From Sacculina carcini (lineage: Eukaryota > Arthropoda > Thecostraca > Sacculinidae), in the NCBI GenBank assembly GCA_916048095.2, contig OU696570.1:7444928-7508927 (forward strand): a stretch of 64,000 bases of DNA, in the 5' to 3' direction. Positions 43,752 to 58,219 of the stretch are shown here, in pieces. A program made the translations under genes and the position numbers. The stretch's first letter is position 1, and the number at the start of each line of letters is the position of its first letter. The notes beneath the pieces were generated by a model. It was not told where the DNA came from, searched no databases, and worked only from the letters and a program-made list of their open reading frames with translations.

Positions 43752-46700
43752 GTGAGAACACACATACTCATACTTCTCTTCACTTTATAATCAAATTTTG
43801 TACCGTGTTTGCGCGACCAGTTGAGTGCAGCGCCTCAAAATTTCAAAATCCAAATATATCCTGAAATAACTAATCAGATCCAAAAAGCTCCAGCTAGCAA
43901 TCACTGCCTATCATTGTGAATAATCAATTTTCCCTTAAAAATGTTGTTTAACTTGATGAAAAATCATATAGCGGCCAGCAACGTTAAAATACGGACTTGG
44001 CTCCTTGAAAGGCGGCTGTATTGGCGATACAATGCACAAACGCGAACTGGAAGATGTCAAACTGAGAGCTAGCCGTTTCACGACTTACATAGCCTCGATC
44101 AAGGTGTGACATTTGCCAATGAGAAACCACACAAGCGAAATAGCTCAAGCACGTGCCAATTATAAAAATAAAACATGTCCCACGAAACAAATAACTGGGT
44201 GAAATACTAAATATAAAACAATAAATCCCAGAGATAATAACACTTAAAACTTGAATCAATGAATCTAAACACATTAAACAAGTTGGTATTTCAAATTTAG
44301 GTTAAACAGTAAATTTGCCCGCAAACGTTCAATAACAGGAGAACACCGTGAAAAGCCTAAATGTTCTCAACCATAAACATAATCATAGCACTGGTGATAT
44401 TATAATAATATTTATAGTATTACAGGTTAATGTATTGTAAACTTTTCTGAAATGAAGTTGTGGCGTCCTAGACCACATTAAATTGTTGAATCACACGGTA
44501 GCGATGTATTGACAACACGAACGCACAATCTCAACGGAATGACCAACAGAATTACCTGAACACGGATATTGTGCCACATTAAATTATCTTGCTCACGCAT
44601 ACACACACACACACACATACACACCAGCTTCTCAGCGTTATAAATTGACCCAACAGGACCAACGTCCCAACGTCCAACGTTGACCCAACGTCTGGCTTGA
44701 GGCTGCACACAGACATACCAGTTACATGAACAGAAACACAAGCAAGCGAAACACACAGACACACACGCACACACATGCTCGCATACATTCAGACGGCGAC
44801 ACACAAGCATACAACGCACACTCACACTACACCAGAGTAGGACGCCACAAAGTAAATTGACTCTATCACAAATATGCTAATTTATAGAGGGGATGAATGA
44901 TTTCTCTGATTCCTTAAACAAATTGCGATCTATGCTTGTGCCTTAGCTGAATTTGCCTCTAGGCCTTCCTAGCTGAATTTTTCTATAAATGTCTAAGCAT
45001 GTCTTTAATAACTGAACGATGTGAAGACTGCTTTGAAATTAAGCTTTCTTAACATTGTAGTTTCCTCTACAACAAGCTGTATAAAATGGTTCAGTATGAA
45101 GAGGCATATAACTTTTGTGTACAATTATATTGATACCTTGCATCACTTGATATGCATGCATCTCATTAGTAGGTACGCAGGATAGCGTCATTCCATTTTA
45201 GGAAATGTCCACGAACCGGAGGTTGTCGTGAGATGTTTGGAGCGTGGTATAGTACGATGTGTGAGCTCTCTATACCAGATACTGCACTGTAGCGCTTGAC
45301 AGTACGCATTTACTTGAACATGAATTAGCACGTGATTTTCAGATAGCGCCATTTTCCCACGTATGACATTTATAAGACTGCGAGCACAGGGTGCTACATA
45401 AGGAAAGACGGGGGCATTCACACATGCGGTGTTTACGCTCACACTAATATACAAGCTGTAGCACGTGCTATTTGATAAAAAGTTTCATGGAAACAATATA
45501 AAGAACATTATTGCGACCATTACTAAAAATATTTACATTTGTAATTAGTGTATTTCACTTTTGTATTAGCTTTCCACTTTAAATTGCATTTTGATGGTTA
45601 TGCTCCTTTTTGCGATGTTAGCCAAATAATATTAAGTCACTGTTGGTGGTTTGTTGTAAAAATGGTACCAGATCGGAGAGAGGGTGGGAAAATAGTACCA
45701 ACTCGGAAAGAGGATAGAAAAGAAGGACTGGTGTATTTTCTTCCTTCAGAACTGCAAAGAGAAATTGACCTATTTTGAAGGAAGTTATTTTTGCTTAGGT
45801 TAGGTTATTTTTAGGTTACTTTTTATAGGTTATTAGGTTACTTTATATGTTCACAAACAAACAACAAACAACCCGTGTATTCCATATAGCGCACTAATCA
45901 ATGGAATGTCGCTGGATACATGCTTAAAATGCAAAAATTCTACGAAAGCGTCCGAATTTCACATATTATGTGAAAATTGAATAAAATATTTTGGGTTTTT
46001 TGACAACATATGTTGAAATTTTTTGTCGTATAATAAAAACATAAAACGTCAAAAATTTTCACATCAAATTCCCAACTCTACTCATTAGATATGTTTGCGG
46101 ATGGTCGGCGGAAGATGTTTATAAGCTGATTAGTGCGACGTATCGTGCAGATAGAAGCCCCGTTAAATTTACTGATGCAAATTAGCCTGGTAGTGAATGA
46201 TCTCCGGCCGCTGGAGATACGATGCATAATGAGATTCACAAGCTTACTGAGCCTGCACGCATCAGTAAATCGGTTAATCGTTGCTGTACCCACCATAATC
46301 ACTACTAAATAACTTGATACATTTACCAAACATATGCTAATTATTTCAAAGTATTTGAATAATTATGAGCATATATGTGGTGTGAATCTATCCTTGTTTT
46401 TAATTTTATCAGTGATCAAGTTTGTTTGATTTAATTTACCTTTTCCTATTGTTATATTCCATGCTCCATCCACCATACTTGCTCTGTTTTTCTCCTAATT
46501 AATTCGTACATCAACACTGCAACTTCTCCACAATTTCACTTTTATTTGCTGCAATCTTTGCCATTATATTCCCACTGATCCTTTTTCTCCTGTAGCAGAC
46601 AAAACTATCCGATTAAATACTATCCACCTGGTACTGGGTTCTGCGTCTACTGAACCACAATTATGTTTTCGGCTTTCATGTCGTTTTTTCGATCGCTATC

Positions 46701-46809
46701 ACCGGTTGACGTTTTGAGCGTTGTCCTATAATTTTCTACATCAATTCTTATAGCAACGCCCTGAACTATCCTTGTATATGGCATAGACAGACGTCTGCTT
46801 GCATTTTAG

Positions 46810-47007
46810 ATGTCCAAGCTGGTGATGGTGTCCATTCTGAGCACGAGCAGTCAACAGGAGCGTGTGCAGCTCATTGAGAAATGGACAGCCATAGGAGATA
46901 TCTGCAGGAGTATGCAGAACTTCAATGGTGTGCTGCAGATCAGTGCTGCCTACACCAATACGCCGGTATTTCGTTTGAAACGCACCTGGGAGAAGGTCGG
47001 CAGAACG
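46810..47007 (+). CDS. RASGRF: RASGRF exon c, duplicated copy
   Basis: Same as 22070-22267, with acceptor and donor conserved; I saw no difference. Confidence 0.75.
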
Positions 47008-47174
47008 GTGAGTGATTTTTGTCCCCAACAAGTGGACGCACAGATGGCTGTGTATGTGCTTAACAACCATGTAGGGTTTGAATCACAATGTCAGAATTAT
47101 CCGGCCAGAGCTACAATTTCTATCTAAGAACCAGCAAAATGGTATTGCGTCATAGGTGCAACAACTAAGAGCTG

Positions 47175-47900
47175 AGGTCCTGGAGCTGCGACGTCTACGT
47201 CGTGGGACCACCCCCAGCTCAATAGCATCAACATCCTGGCACAAATATTGACGCCACACTACACATACTCAGACACCAGACACCACACCAACATCGCTGG
47301 CGTTACACACACTATCTCATCATCACTCTCATTCACATCACTATCGCCTGCGGGAGCTCCGAGATCTGACCCAATCACCGTCATATTTCGGATGATCGTA
47401 CGTGCAGGAATTATCGAATCCAATCCAGGCACGAACACAAATGCACCTGCCATATATGTAGACAACCACTCACATCACGCAGACACACAAAAGGATTATT
47501 TCAGTGCATTTACTGCATGATAATGCAACAGCAGCAGCCATAAATACACATACCAACATAGCCAGACTCAGACAGCCAAACTCACACAGACCTACATACA
47601 CTAACAATAAAAGATAAAAGATAGTCACAGTTCGAACATGACACAGAACAATCACTCATCGAATTAAATACAACATCAATCACCGACATCAACAAAACAG
47701 CTCAATTTTTCATCAGCATCATACAAAAATCAAACAAAACACATCTCGAAGGGCAACGGGATAAATCATAATTCAAATCTTACAAGAAATGCAAACACTC
47801 ATCAAACAGCGTGACACATTGAAACTCTTTTCGGCACCAAACTCACAAAGTCTACCAGAGCAAATACACGTACTCAGCATAACTATCAACAGCAAAATAC
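47175..47900 (+). mobile_element. older ingi/Vingi-like element, 5' half (copy 2)
   Basis: Duplicate of 22435-23160, including the decayed 2A-like frame at 47248-47520. Confidence 0.65.
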
Positions 47901-47901
47901 A

Positions 47902-48009
47902 GGTCCTGGAGCTGCGACGTCTACGTCGTGGGACCATCCTCTAATCTGGAGGCAAAACCACAGCAACAACCCTTCCAGCTTCGTCAGAACGGCGGGGCTG
48001 TCGAGCTCC
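47902..48009 (+). ncRNA. candidate HDV-like ribozyme (copy 2)
   Basis: Identical in sequence to 23162-23269; see that entry for the pairing and its uncertainties. Confidence 0.4.
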
Positions 48010-48067
48010 TAGGATCGGCTTCGGTCACCCGGGTTCCACAGGTCTTTTTTTTCTTTTTTTCAGCTCA

Positions 48068-48817
48068 GTGCAACTGGCACAAATCGTGACGCCACGCTAC
48101 ACAAACACAAACAACAAACACTGTACCAACATCGCTTGCCTCGCACTTTCATTTCCACGCGTGTCACCGTCTCCTGCGGGGGCGTCGAGATATGATCCGC
48201 TCGCGATCATTTCTCGTATGCTCATACTCGCAGGAGACGTAGAACCACATCCAGGCCCGAGACACACATACACCTGCCACATATGTACACAGCCACTCAC
48301 AACACTTCGACACACGAAAGGCGCATTTCAGTGCAGCTCCTGCATGAACTGATGCCACACCACATGCCCATCACTTCACAGCATCACACAATACACCCGC
48401 TCATTCATCTGATCATTATGCGCACCAAACTCATCAACACCTGCACGTACACCGACATTGGCACATTCACCAACAACATCAGTCACTCCTGTTTCATCAC
48501 CATCAACATCACCAGCTCGGTCATCAGCACCACCGACATCATCATTCCCATCTTCACATACAACTCGTTCATCCTCACACTCATCAACAACTTCATCCTC
48601 ATCACAGGCATCACTATCATCATCAGCATCATCCTCACTATCATCACCATCAGTTCTCCCATCATCACCACAATCATCAACACATTCACCACCACCACCA
48701 CCTCCATCAACAACTCAACACCTCAACAACACTCTCACTCGCACATACACCAACATACACCGCACATACAACATCAACATTCTCCAGCTCAACATCGACG
48801 GCATCAACACAAAAAAA
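48068..48817 (+). pseudogene. 2A-like and PHD-type N-terminal region (copy 2)
   Basis: Duplicate of 23328-24077, with the two TGA codons at 48350-48352 and 48410-48412. Confidence 0.6.
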
Positions 48818-49742
48818 ACATGAACTAGCACACTTCCTCACACGACACTCCATTCACATAGCACTCATACAACAAACAAAGTTACAACAGCACCACAAAA
48901 CATCCACCTTTCACAATTACACCACCATCCGCCAGGACCGCACTAGCGGCCGAGGCGGTGGCCTCATCACACTTATACACAAAGCAATCAACTACACAAA
49001 CACCAGCACACATACACAAGCATCACTACCACCAAACGACACCACAACAGAACTACAGTCGTTCTTAATACGCACTGGCACACACTCACACATTTCAATA
49101 ATCAACGTATACATTCCACCACAAACTTCACCAACAGTACCTCGCAACTACACACCATATATACGCAACCTCACAAACACACCTAACATAATACTGGGTG
49201 GCGACGTCAACGCCAAAGATCCTGCCTGGTACAGACACAATCAATTCACCAACAGAGGCACAGACATACTTCAACAAACAGAACACCTCTACATACTCAA
49301 AAACACTCACCAACACACTCACACCACATATCAGGCACACTATCATTCGACATCACCTGACATCACATTTTGCACACCGAATCTTATCCACACAACCACT
49401 TGGAAGGTGGTCAAAGAACTTGGCTTAGACCACCTTCCAATCGTCATCACCACCAAAATCAGAACAGCACCAAACACACCCAGACGCACTTGCACAAACT
49501 ACACAAAAACCAATTGGTCACAATTCACACACGACACGGAACTAGCATTTACACAACTCAACACAACAGACATCACAGACATAAACAAATCAGTCCAAAC
49601 ATTCAACGACATCATACACAAGGCAGACAAACATCCCAAAAGGTCACAGAAAACACCACAACCCAAACTTCACACAAGAAATACACACACTCATCAAACA
49701 ACGCGACACACTGAAACACTCTCCGACACCACACTCACATAA
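48770..49742 (+). pseudogene. APE-type endonuclease (copy 2)
   Basis: Duplicate of 24030-25002, with the same Glu-to-Gln replacement and the same A8 frameshift. Confidence 0.75.
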
Positions 49743-50208
49743 TACATCCGAACAAATACACACACTCAACACCACAATCAACAGCAAGATACATGAACAA
49801 AAATCACTGAGCTGGCACAACTACATAAAACACTAGATCACAGATCAAACACCTCAAAACTATACAACACACTGAAAAGCATCACACTCTCAAACAGCAA
49901 TATAACACGCACACACGCAGCCATCACGACCGACACAACAACAGTTCCTTCAAATAAACAACAAGCAAACACATTCATTAATCACTACTCACACATCAGC
50001 CACATCACTCCTACACAAAAAGACAGGACAATCATCAGACGTAAACACACATTCAGCATGCATGCATGCATGCTGCATGCATTGATTGCTGACGCATGCA
50101 TGCTGCTGCAGCATGCATTCAGCAGCATGCGTCAACACAGATCCACTATATACAACTTTCACGCATGCGCAGACACGACACATCATACACAACATCAAAC
50201 AATCATCA

Positions 50209-51594
50209 TGACGCCCAACTCATAAATGACGCCCAACTCAACGTGTGTGATGAGCTCAAAATATTGGGAGTACATGTAGACTCAAAGCTCACGTTTGAGA
50301 GTCACATTTGGAAGCTAGTTTGTTCGGCATCGCGGAAACTGGGAATTATAAGAAAGGCATATCGGATGTTCGGTAGCAGCACAATCTCAAAAAGTTGTTT
50401 TCGCTGTTTCATTTTGCCAATTCTGGAGTACTGCGCCCCCGTGTGGTCTTCTGCTGCGGATTGTCACCTCAATCTCATCAACAGAGTTGTTAGAACTTGC
50501 AAGTTCCTCTGTGGTGACTTGGTTCTTGGTGATCTTTGCCATCGTCGAAAGGTCAGCAGTGTGTGCATGCTGTACAAAATCAAGCACAACGACCATCATC
50601 CGATGAGCAAGTCAATTCCTGATGATTTCGTGGCAGCAAGAAGCACACGGTTTACATCCAAACAGCATTCCCAGTGCATGGCTCCAATTCGTTTTCGTAC
50701 AAAACAATTCCAACGTTGCTTTCTTCCGGCCACTGTGTCTACTTGGAACACGTTGAAGGAGGAGGCTTTCTTGCAGAGCAATTTGAACAAATTCAAGGCC
50801 AAAGTAAATTAAATGCTACTGAAAGAGGGGAATTGACTGTTGAGTCTTATTAATTGTATATTTATTCATATTTATTGTTATTTATTCATGCTTATTGTTA
50901 TTTATTTTCTATTTATTTATATTTATTCCTATTTTACTCTCTATTTATTACTATTTATCATTGGTTGTTGTTATTTATTAAATTATACTTTTACTCAGTG
51001 TTGGCTGTTGTTGTTTATTGAATCATATTTATTGTTGTTGCTGTTTATTGAGTCATATTTATTGTTGTTGTTGTTTATTGAATCATATTTATTGTTGTTG
51101 CTGTTTATTGAATCATATTTATTGTTGTTGTTGTTTATTGAATCATATTTATTGGTGTTATTGTTTATTGAATCATATTTATTTGTGTTGTTGTTACTTA
51201 TTGAATCATATTTATATTTATTGTTGGATGTTTCTTTTTTGAATCATATGTATTGTTCTTGATTGTTTTTTATTACTTATTTATTAATATTTATTCTTAT
51301 TTATTGATGGCTGTTTTTTAATGAATCACATATTTATTGTTCATTGTTATTATTTATTGAGGAACGTGGGCGGAGTGACATTATGGATTGTTATCGGATG
51401 ATGGTTTATTATTTATTGTTATTTATTTATTATTTTCTTTCCAACTCTCTTTCTAGACTTATTTCTCTTCGAACTCTCTTTCTCTCTTAATCTTTTGGGC
51501 GCTTCCGGTACATGGGGCCACCTTAGGGTGGTAATAGTGCTTGCACTCTTCCCATGCTACTGGATTTGCCTGTAATTAATAATAATAATAATAA
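50209..51594 (+). mobile_element. 5'-truncated Jockey/CR1-like fragment (copy 2)
   Basis: Duplicate of 25469-26854, including the 30-bp minisatellite at 51008-51210. Confidence 0.65.
50230..50812 (+). pseudogene. C-terminal Jockey/CR1-like RT (copy 2, new stop)
   Basis: Like 25490-26096 but with Arg to Trp (50309), Cys to Phe (50694) and a G-to-T change (50810) turning Glu into TAA. It ends eight codons early. Three of the few differences between the copies fall in this short region. Confidence 0.75.
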
Positions 51595-53367
51595 TCAGCC
51601 TGTGGCCCAGATGGAATAAGTGACATCCATCTGAAACATCTTGGACCACAAGGCATACAGACACTCACCGACATATCCAACTACAGCTACTCACACAAGA
51701 CAATACCTCACATCTGGAAAACGGGCATCATCATCACTCTTCATAAACAAGGCACAGATCCCACGCTACCTTCTTCACATCGTCCAATCACACTGCTCTG
51801 CACACCATCAAATATCACAGAGCGCCTCATACTCAAACTCATCACACCACAAATCCCACTATCACAATCACAACACGGCCTCATATCATTGCACTCTACA
51901 ACCACACTGCTCACAAAACTCACACAGACTATGATGGGTAACATAAACACAACAAAACCACCACACAGAACACTACTCAAAGCACTCGACATCAGCAAAG
52001 CCTTCGGCAGAGTTCCACGACACAATCTCACAAACAAAATACTAAACACTACAATTCACAATAACACAAAGAGATGGTTGGCCAACTATCTCGCTGGCAG
52101 ATGCGCCCATGTGAAGTACAATGGACAATCATCTCACACACGCAACATAACAAACGGAGTCCTTCAGGGCTCCGTTTTAGCACCAACACTTTTGAACTTA
52201 TACCTAAATGACATGCCAGCACCCAACACTCCATCCATACAGATATCATCATATGCAGACGACATAACAATCACAAGCACACACAGACACGCTGACACAG
52301 CAGTGCACACACTACAACCGTACATCAACACACTACAACAATGGTTCACCACAAACCAACTGAACAGTGCACCTGCCAAATCCACAGCCACACTCATCAC
52401 CAACTGGATATCCGAACACTACTACACACCACAAATCACTATCAACAACACGATCATCCCACACACGCACACACCAAAAATACTAGGCGTCACATACGAC
52501 ACACAACTCTCATTCAAACAACACACCACCAACATTAAAACTAAAGTCACTCCACGCCTCAACACACTGAAAGCACTCTCACACACAACTTTCGGACACA
52601 ACACAGACACCACAACTACCATATACAAACAGTACATCCGACCCGTGATAAAATATGCTAGTCCTGCATGGGCTGGCAATCTCGCAACACGCCACGCAAA
52701 CACACTTCAAACACTTCAAAACACGGTACTCGGAACAATCACAGGATGCACAGCTACCACATCAGTAGACCACCTTCATCACGAAACCAAAATCCTCAAA
52801 CTGAGACACCACCTAGACATGAGAGGCACACAAACACTCGCAGCAGCAGTCAACAACACAGCACATCCACTACATCACCTCACAACACAAGACCACACAG
52901 ACAGAAACATAAAAACAACACCAAGCACACTTTACCACAGACAAATTTTCACATCACTTCCACCAGCTCCCCCACGCACATCAATCAAGAAACGCATACA
53001 CACAGAGATCGCACGGAAAGCCATACACTCACTACAACACAATACACTCCTACAAAGACACCCTCCGGGCATACACAAATCAGAAAACACACTCACACGC
53101 GAATACAAGGTGCATCTGGCCAGGTTGAGATGCGGTCATCATCCTGCTCTTCTGTCATATCAGAAAAGGTTGAATGACTCAATCGATGACACCTGTCCAG
53201 ATTGCAATTCAGCACCACACACCATCACACACATCATTGAACACTGCACAGCACACACACAACTCAGACGCCAACACAAAATCAATTCAGTCAGTGACTT
53301 GTGGAACAACCCGGTCGGTGTCGTGTCTTTCCTCAGGAGCTCGAGGTTGCTCGGCCAGACAGCCTGA
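51595..53367 (+). CDS. reverse transcriptase of the ingi/Vingi-like element (copy 2, intact frame)
   Basis: Same open frame as 26855-28627, with one Thr-to-Ala change (52696) in the region RHTNTLQ. All RT motifs, including YADD, are kept. Confidence 0.85.
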   Translation, partial: SACGPDGISDIHLKHLGPQGIQTLTDISNYSYSHKTIPHIWKTGIIITLHKQGTDPTLPSSHRPITLLCTPSNITERLILKLITPQIPLSQSQHGLISLHSTTTLLTKLTQTMMGNINTTKPPHRTLLKALDISKAFGRVPRHNLTNKILNTTIHNNTKRWLANYLAGRCAHVKYNGQSSHTRNITNGVLQGSVLAPTLLNLYLNDMPAPNTPSIQISSYADDITITSTHRHADTAVHTLQPYINTLQQWFTTNQLNSAPAKSTATLITNWISEHYYTPQITINNTIIPHTHTPKILGVTYDTQLSFKQHTTNIKTKVTPRLNTLKALSHTTFGHNTDTTTTIYKQYIRPVIKYASPAWAGNLATRHANTLQTLQNTVLGTITGCTATTSVDHLHHETKILKLRHHLDMRGTQTLAAAVNNTAHPLHHLTTQDHTDRNIKTTPSTLYHRQIFTSLPPAPPRTSIKKRIHTEIARKAIHSLQHNTLLQRHPPGIHKSENTLTREYKVHLARLRCGHHPALLSYQKRLNDSIDDTCPDCNSAPHTITHIIEHCTAHTQLRRQHKINSVSDLWNNPVGVVSFLRSSRLLGQTA

Positions 53368-53410
53368 GGAACAACAAAAACAACAACAACAACAACAACA
53401 ACAAAATACA

Positions 53411-54848
53411 CGGACAAAAATCCCTCAATGGCACAACTTCTTAAAATCACTGGATCACAAACCAAACACAAGAAAACTATGCAGAACACTCAAAAGTGTC
53501 ACACTATCAAACAGCAACGTAACACACACACACACGAAACTATCACAACCTACACAACATCAGTACCTGCAAACAAACAACAAGCACATCCACTCATTAA
53601 TCACTGCTCACACATGAGCCGCATTATATCATCGAACGACGACAGGATAATCATAAAACGCAAACACACATTCAGCACATATAACTAATACACACCATTT
53701 ACTCACGCACAGAAACGACAAATCATTAAGGCATTACTTCAGCAGACAATCATCAGCCTGTGGTCCAGATGGGGTAGTAACATGCACCTGAAACTTCTTG
53801 GGCCACATGACATACAGACACTCACTAACATAACTCATTTCAGTTATTCACACAGCCAATTACCGCACATCTGTGAAACGGGCATCATCATCACACTACA
53901 CAAACAGGGCACATATCCCACACTACCTTCTTCATATCGTCCAATCACACTGCTTTGCACACCATCAAAAATCACAGAGTGCCTGATCCTCAAACTCATC
54001 ACACCTCAAATCCTATTCTCACACTCACTACATGACTTCAAATCACTGTACTCCACAACCACTCTGCTCATAAACCTCACACAAACTATGATCGATAGCA
54101 TAAACACAACAAAACCACCACACAGAATACTACTCATCACACTTGACATCAGTAAATCTTTTGATAAAGTCCCACGTCACAATCGCTCTAATAATATACA
54201 AAACACCACACTTCACAAAAACACAAAAAGATGGTTGGTCATCTACTTCGGCAGCAGATGTCATCAAGTGATGTGCCCAGATGTGCCTAGATGTGATACA
54301 ATGACCAACCATCTCACACACGCAACATATCAAACGGAGATCTACAGGGTTCCGTTCAGCACCAACACTATTCAACCTATGCCTACACGATATGTCGGCA
54401 CCCAGCATTCTTTGCATACATATATCATCAGACGCAGGCAATATGACCATCACAAGCACACGGAGACGCGGACACAATACAATCTTACATATACACACTT
54501 CAACACTGGTTCACCATAAACTCAACATTGCTCCCTCCAAATCCACAATCACACTGATCACAAACTGGACATCAGAATACAACTACACATCATGATCAAC
54601 AACATCACACATCACCACATCACACCACAAATCACAATCAACAACACTATTATCACATACGCGCACACAACAAAAATATTAGGAATCACGTACGACCAAC
54701 GCCACCTAGACAACACCAAGACACCTAGACAACAAGTATAATCCTAGACAGTAGTCCAGGTGGCGTTGGTACGACACACACCTAACATTCAAATACCACA
54801 TCACCAACATCAAAACCAAAGTCACCAACAACAGCAACAACCAAGAGC
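53411..54848 (+). mobile_element. older ingi/Vingi-like element, 3' half (copy 2)
   Basis: Duplicate of 28671-30110, two bases shorter in a CA run near 53525. Degenerate RT frame at 53782-54519. Confidence 0.65.
54697..54768. mobile_element. 72-bp MITE with P-like ends (copy 2)
   Basis: Duplicate of 29959-30030 with the same GTACGAC flanks. Confidence 0.75.
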
Positions 54849-55241
54849 CGAATTGGTTTAATTAACTTAAGTAATTTGTTTGTTTTTCAAAAAACTATTT
54901 TAAATTATAAACATATAAAGATATTATAAATATCCACAAATGTATTAAAATACACTAAATATTTTGAATATATATGATACAAGTTAGTTAAATTGTCTTG
55001 TGGTGATGTCTTCAGTAAAAATTCTTCTTTAAAGGGAGCTAAGATATTGTTTAGTAGATTGTGCTCATAAAGCTGCAGAAAAAAATCCGTTATGTTTTGG
55101 TTTTGAAATTGTCCAGTCTGCCTCGTCAAACAATTTTGCAAAATTTTTGCACCCTGCAATATTCTCAAGTATTTGGCATAAATAGCTGTTTAGTGCAAAA
55201 CACTCGCTCACTTGTTTGTTTCGTTCATATGCGTATTGCAG

Positions 55242-55439
55242 ACCAAACAAACAATGTTGAGACTACAGAAACTGGTCTCATTTGATGGCAACTTCCGTCA
55301 GCTGAGAGAGGCTTTGCACAGGTGCGATCCACCTTGCATTCCCTATTTGGGCATGTACTTGTCCGAATTGTCGTTCATTGAAGAAGGCACTCCGAATTTT
55401 ACCGACGATGGTCTGCTGAATTTTGCCAAGATGAGAATG
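55242..55439 (+). CDS. RASGRF: RASGRF exon d, duplicated copy (Thr to Ala)
   Basis: As 30504-30701 but A to G at 55425 changes FTKMRM to FAKMRM. RASGRF relatives have Ser at this place, so the change is conservative. Splice sites are kept. Confidence 0.75.
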
Positions 55440-55946
55440 GTAAACAGTTTATTCGCACAATCACCTTGGTTACAACAACTTCATAATCAAACATGCACAT
55501 CGATACTTTGTTAAATAGACGGCATAATTTATTATTCATATTTATCACTGCAACTAATTCCTGACTGTATCAATTTGACGTACATTTTAAAACAATTTTT
55601 CCTGTAATATGAGTGCAAAGTATACTTATCACATGGAATGCTGATTTGAAATTGACTCTGGAAAAACAAACACCGCACAGAACAACTGGCAAACGACCTT
55701 CTGCATATTAAATCATATGTTGTATGTTGCATTCCAATTCAATGACTGTCACACAAATGTTATTAGTGCCATTATGTATTGCAAATTCGTTCGAGAAATG
55801 AAAATTTAATACTGTCTTATCACTGATCTAAACATTTTATTATTCATATTTGCAAATTGAGCATTACACAAATTAAACATAATTTGCACAGGTACACGTG
55901 AAAAACGCATATAGTAATCAACAGTGAATTATGCTTGGCCCCACAG

Positions 55947-56077
55947 ATCGCCCACGTGATCAGAGAAAACCGGCGATTTCAAAGCACTCCATATCGAATT
56001 GATTTCAAGCCGAAGGTCGCTGCTTACTTGCTAGACAAATCTCGTACAAATATCTCGGCTGATCAGTTGTTTGACAT
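55947..56077 (+). CDS. RASGRF: RASGRF exon e, duplicated copy
   Basis: Identical to 31209-31339, with the same acceptor and the same phase-2 donor. Confidence 0.75.
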
Positions 56078-56472
56078 GTGAGTTCTACTATGTAGTTTGC
56101 CATTGTTCACAGTGTAATCAGACATTCCGGTCAGGACTGCTGATCCGACGGCGATGTGGGATAGTGGGTTAGTATGTTGATAGGTGAAGCAGGATATAAT
56201 TGACCTGTTTTGCTGCGAGCCAAAATTCACTTCATCTTTGTGGCCACTTGTGTGTTCATATGTTGCCATTGGTCGAATTCGCCCGTTACAAAAGGAATAT
56301 ATATTGGTATCCATCCGACTGTTTCAATGTGCCGCACGCGACATATGGCATGTAAAGCAAAACATGCATTTGCAGACAATAATACGGACAAAGCTATAAA
56401 ACATAAATAAAATAATAGCGCACAAAAAAGTCAAGCGTGCCACACAGGTCACTTGATTTAATATGTACATCC

Positions 56473-56780
56473 CAGTGGTTCTCAACCTTTTCTAGTTTGC
56501 GGCACCCTTGGCAAACCTTTCAAAAGTTCCCGGCACCCTTATAAGGAAATACATATATCAAATCTCCGTTGTTTTTATTATATTGTTTTCGTTTCGACAT
56601 TTTGCATCGGTGTAACAACACCTTATACACGCATATGAAATTTTTATTTACACTGATCCTGCTATTACAAAAAATGGTATTATAATACAAATATGTAATT
56701 TTTCCGCTGAATTTTGGCGTCACCCTCAAAAGATCTTACGACACCCATTTGCGCCGCGCCACACCGGTTAGGAATCACTG
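56473..56780. mobile_element. hAT-type MITE (copy 2)
   Basis: Duplicate of 31735-32042. Confidence 0.75.
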
Positions 56781-58219
56781 GTCTATCCGGACGAGCGAAT
56801 TTCAGTAGTCATTGTGGTTACGCTGATCAAACATTTTGAAGAGAACGCTTTGAGTGACGGCCAGGAGGAATGAAATATTTTGTACTAGAGAAACATTGTC
56901 TTCTTCGCATAAGGTGGATGAGTGCGAATTCAATTACATCGTCGAGAGTAATTTGAACCTACTTAATCAAGAAAAAAGTGAAATCGGCAGTTTATTATCG
57001 TTCATAAAAACATTGAATCTGATGCTGCGCAACAAAGCATGTAATGACCAGATAAGCTGCGACAGCACATCACATCAAAAGCAGCGACATCACTTTGCCT
57101 ATCGGTACACCTGTGAGAACGATTATGGGTGCGAACCTCATTCCTACATCAGGATGACAACAATAACGCTATCGCGCCGTTCGACCTGCCATCTCAGCAA
57201 CGCTTCCGGAGTGCATAGCAGAAATATTAGAAGGGGAAAAATCGTGAGACAAATAGTAATGCAGGCGCATGAGACCGACAACACGCGATGGAAACTCTTG
57301 TAAGCGATAAATCACAATAATGCGCCCATTATAACAATTTCTTTTCAAAAAATTATCCCACCCAAGAATCCACCAAGCCGTGAGCTGGACGCACTCATGC
57401 GCGAGGTGCCAAACCGGCCACGCGTAGAAACCAGTGCGTGAACCGTCAGAACCTAGATGTGAATTTGCAGGCTGCGCACAGTCAAGGGGTGCTAAAAACT
57501 GAACTCTATAACACTACTCTTAAACACATGTATAACAGAAAACGTAATTTGATTGACCGCTCAGTAGTGACCATCATAACTCGCACGAACCATCGAGACG
57601 ACTAAAATAACGAATGAAAACCGCAAAGCCACAACTCAGTTATATATCGAATGTCTGAATGAGATAATTCTTAAGGGCTGCTCTAGCATCACATATAAAT
57701 ATCCAAATGTTTAATAAAGAACAGTATTAATTTAAATCAAATCAAATGTAAAAAATAGATCATGTGACACTAGACAAAACATCTCACTGAACTTTGCTTT
57801 GAGACAAACATGTTTCGTGTATGAATTTTCCAAAAGATCATCACAATTTTTTTTAAATGTGTTAACAGTTCTGCAGTTCTTTACATCTATATTGGTGTTA
57901 TGTTGTATACTAATTTCTCTGATTTATTTGAAGTGAAATTGATATAGTGCGTAGAACGTACCCGTGGATTGTCAACACATTTTTGTGATCACGCTTTGTA
58001 GAACAGTATAATAAATTAATCTTTCATCACCACTTTTTTCCTGATACAATATTCTCCAGTAATTCAGCTAAAAAAAATCAAATTGTCATTAACTTCTTGA
58101 AACGCCTAGCTTTTGCCCGCTCCTCTACTGCCTAACACAGGCGAAAAAATTAATTTCCTCTCTCTTTCTCAGTTTTTGTCTCTCTGTGTCTCACATTGTC
58201 GCTATTGCTGTTGATCCAG

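Larger units (their letters stand above)
47902..53401 (+). mobile_element. full-length ingi/Vingi-like element (copy 2)
   Basis: Duplicate of 23162-28661, with the same 9-bp flanks, the same TGA codons, the same A8 frameshift and the same inserted fragment. The defects therefore predate the duplication. Confidence 0.75.
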
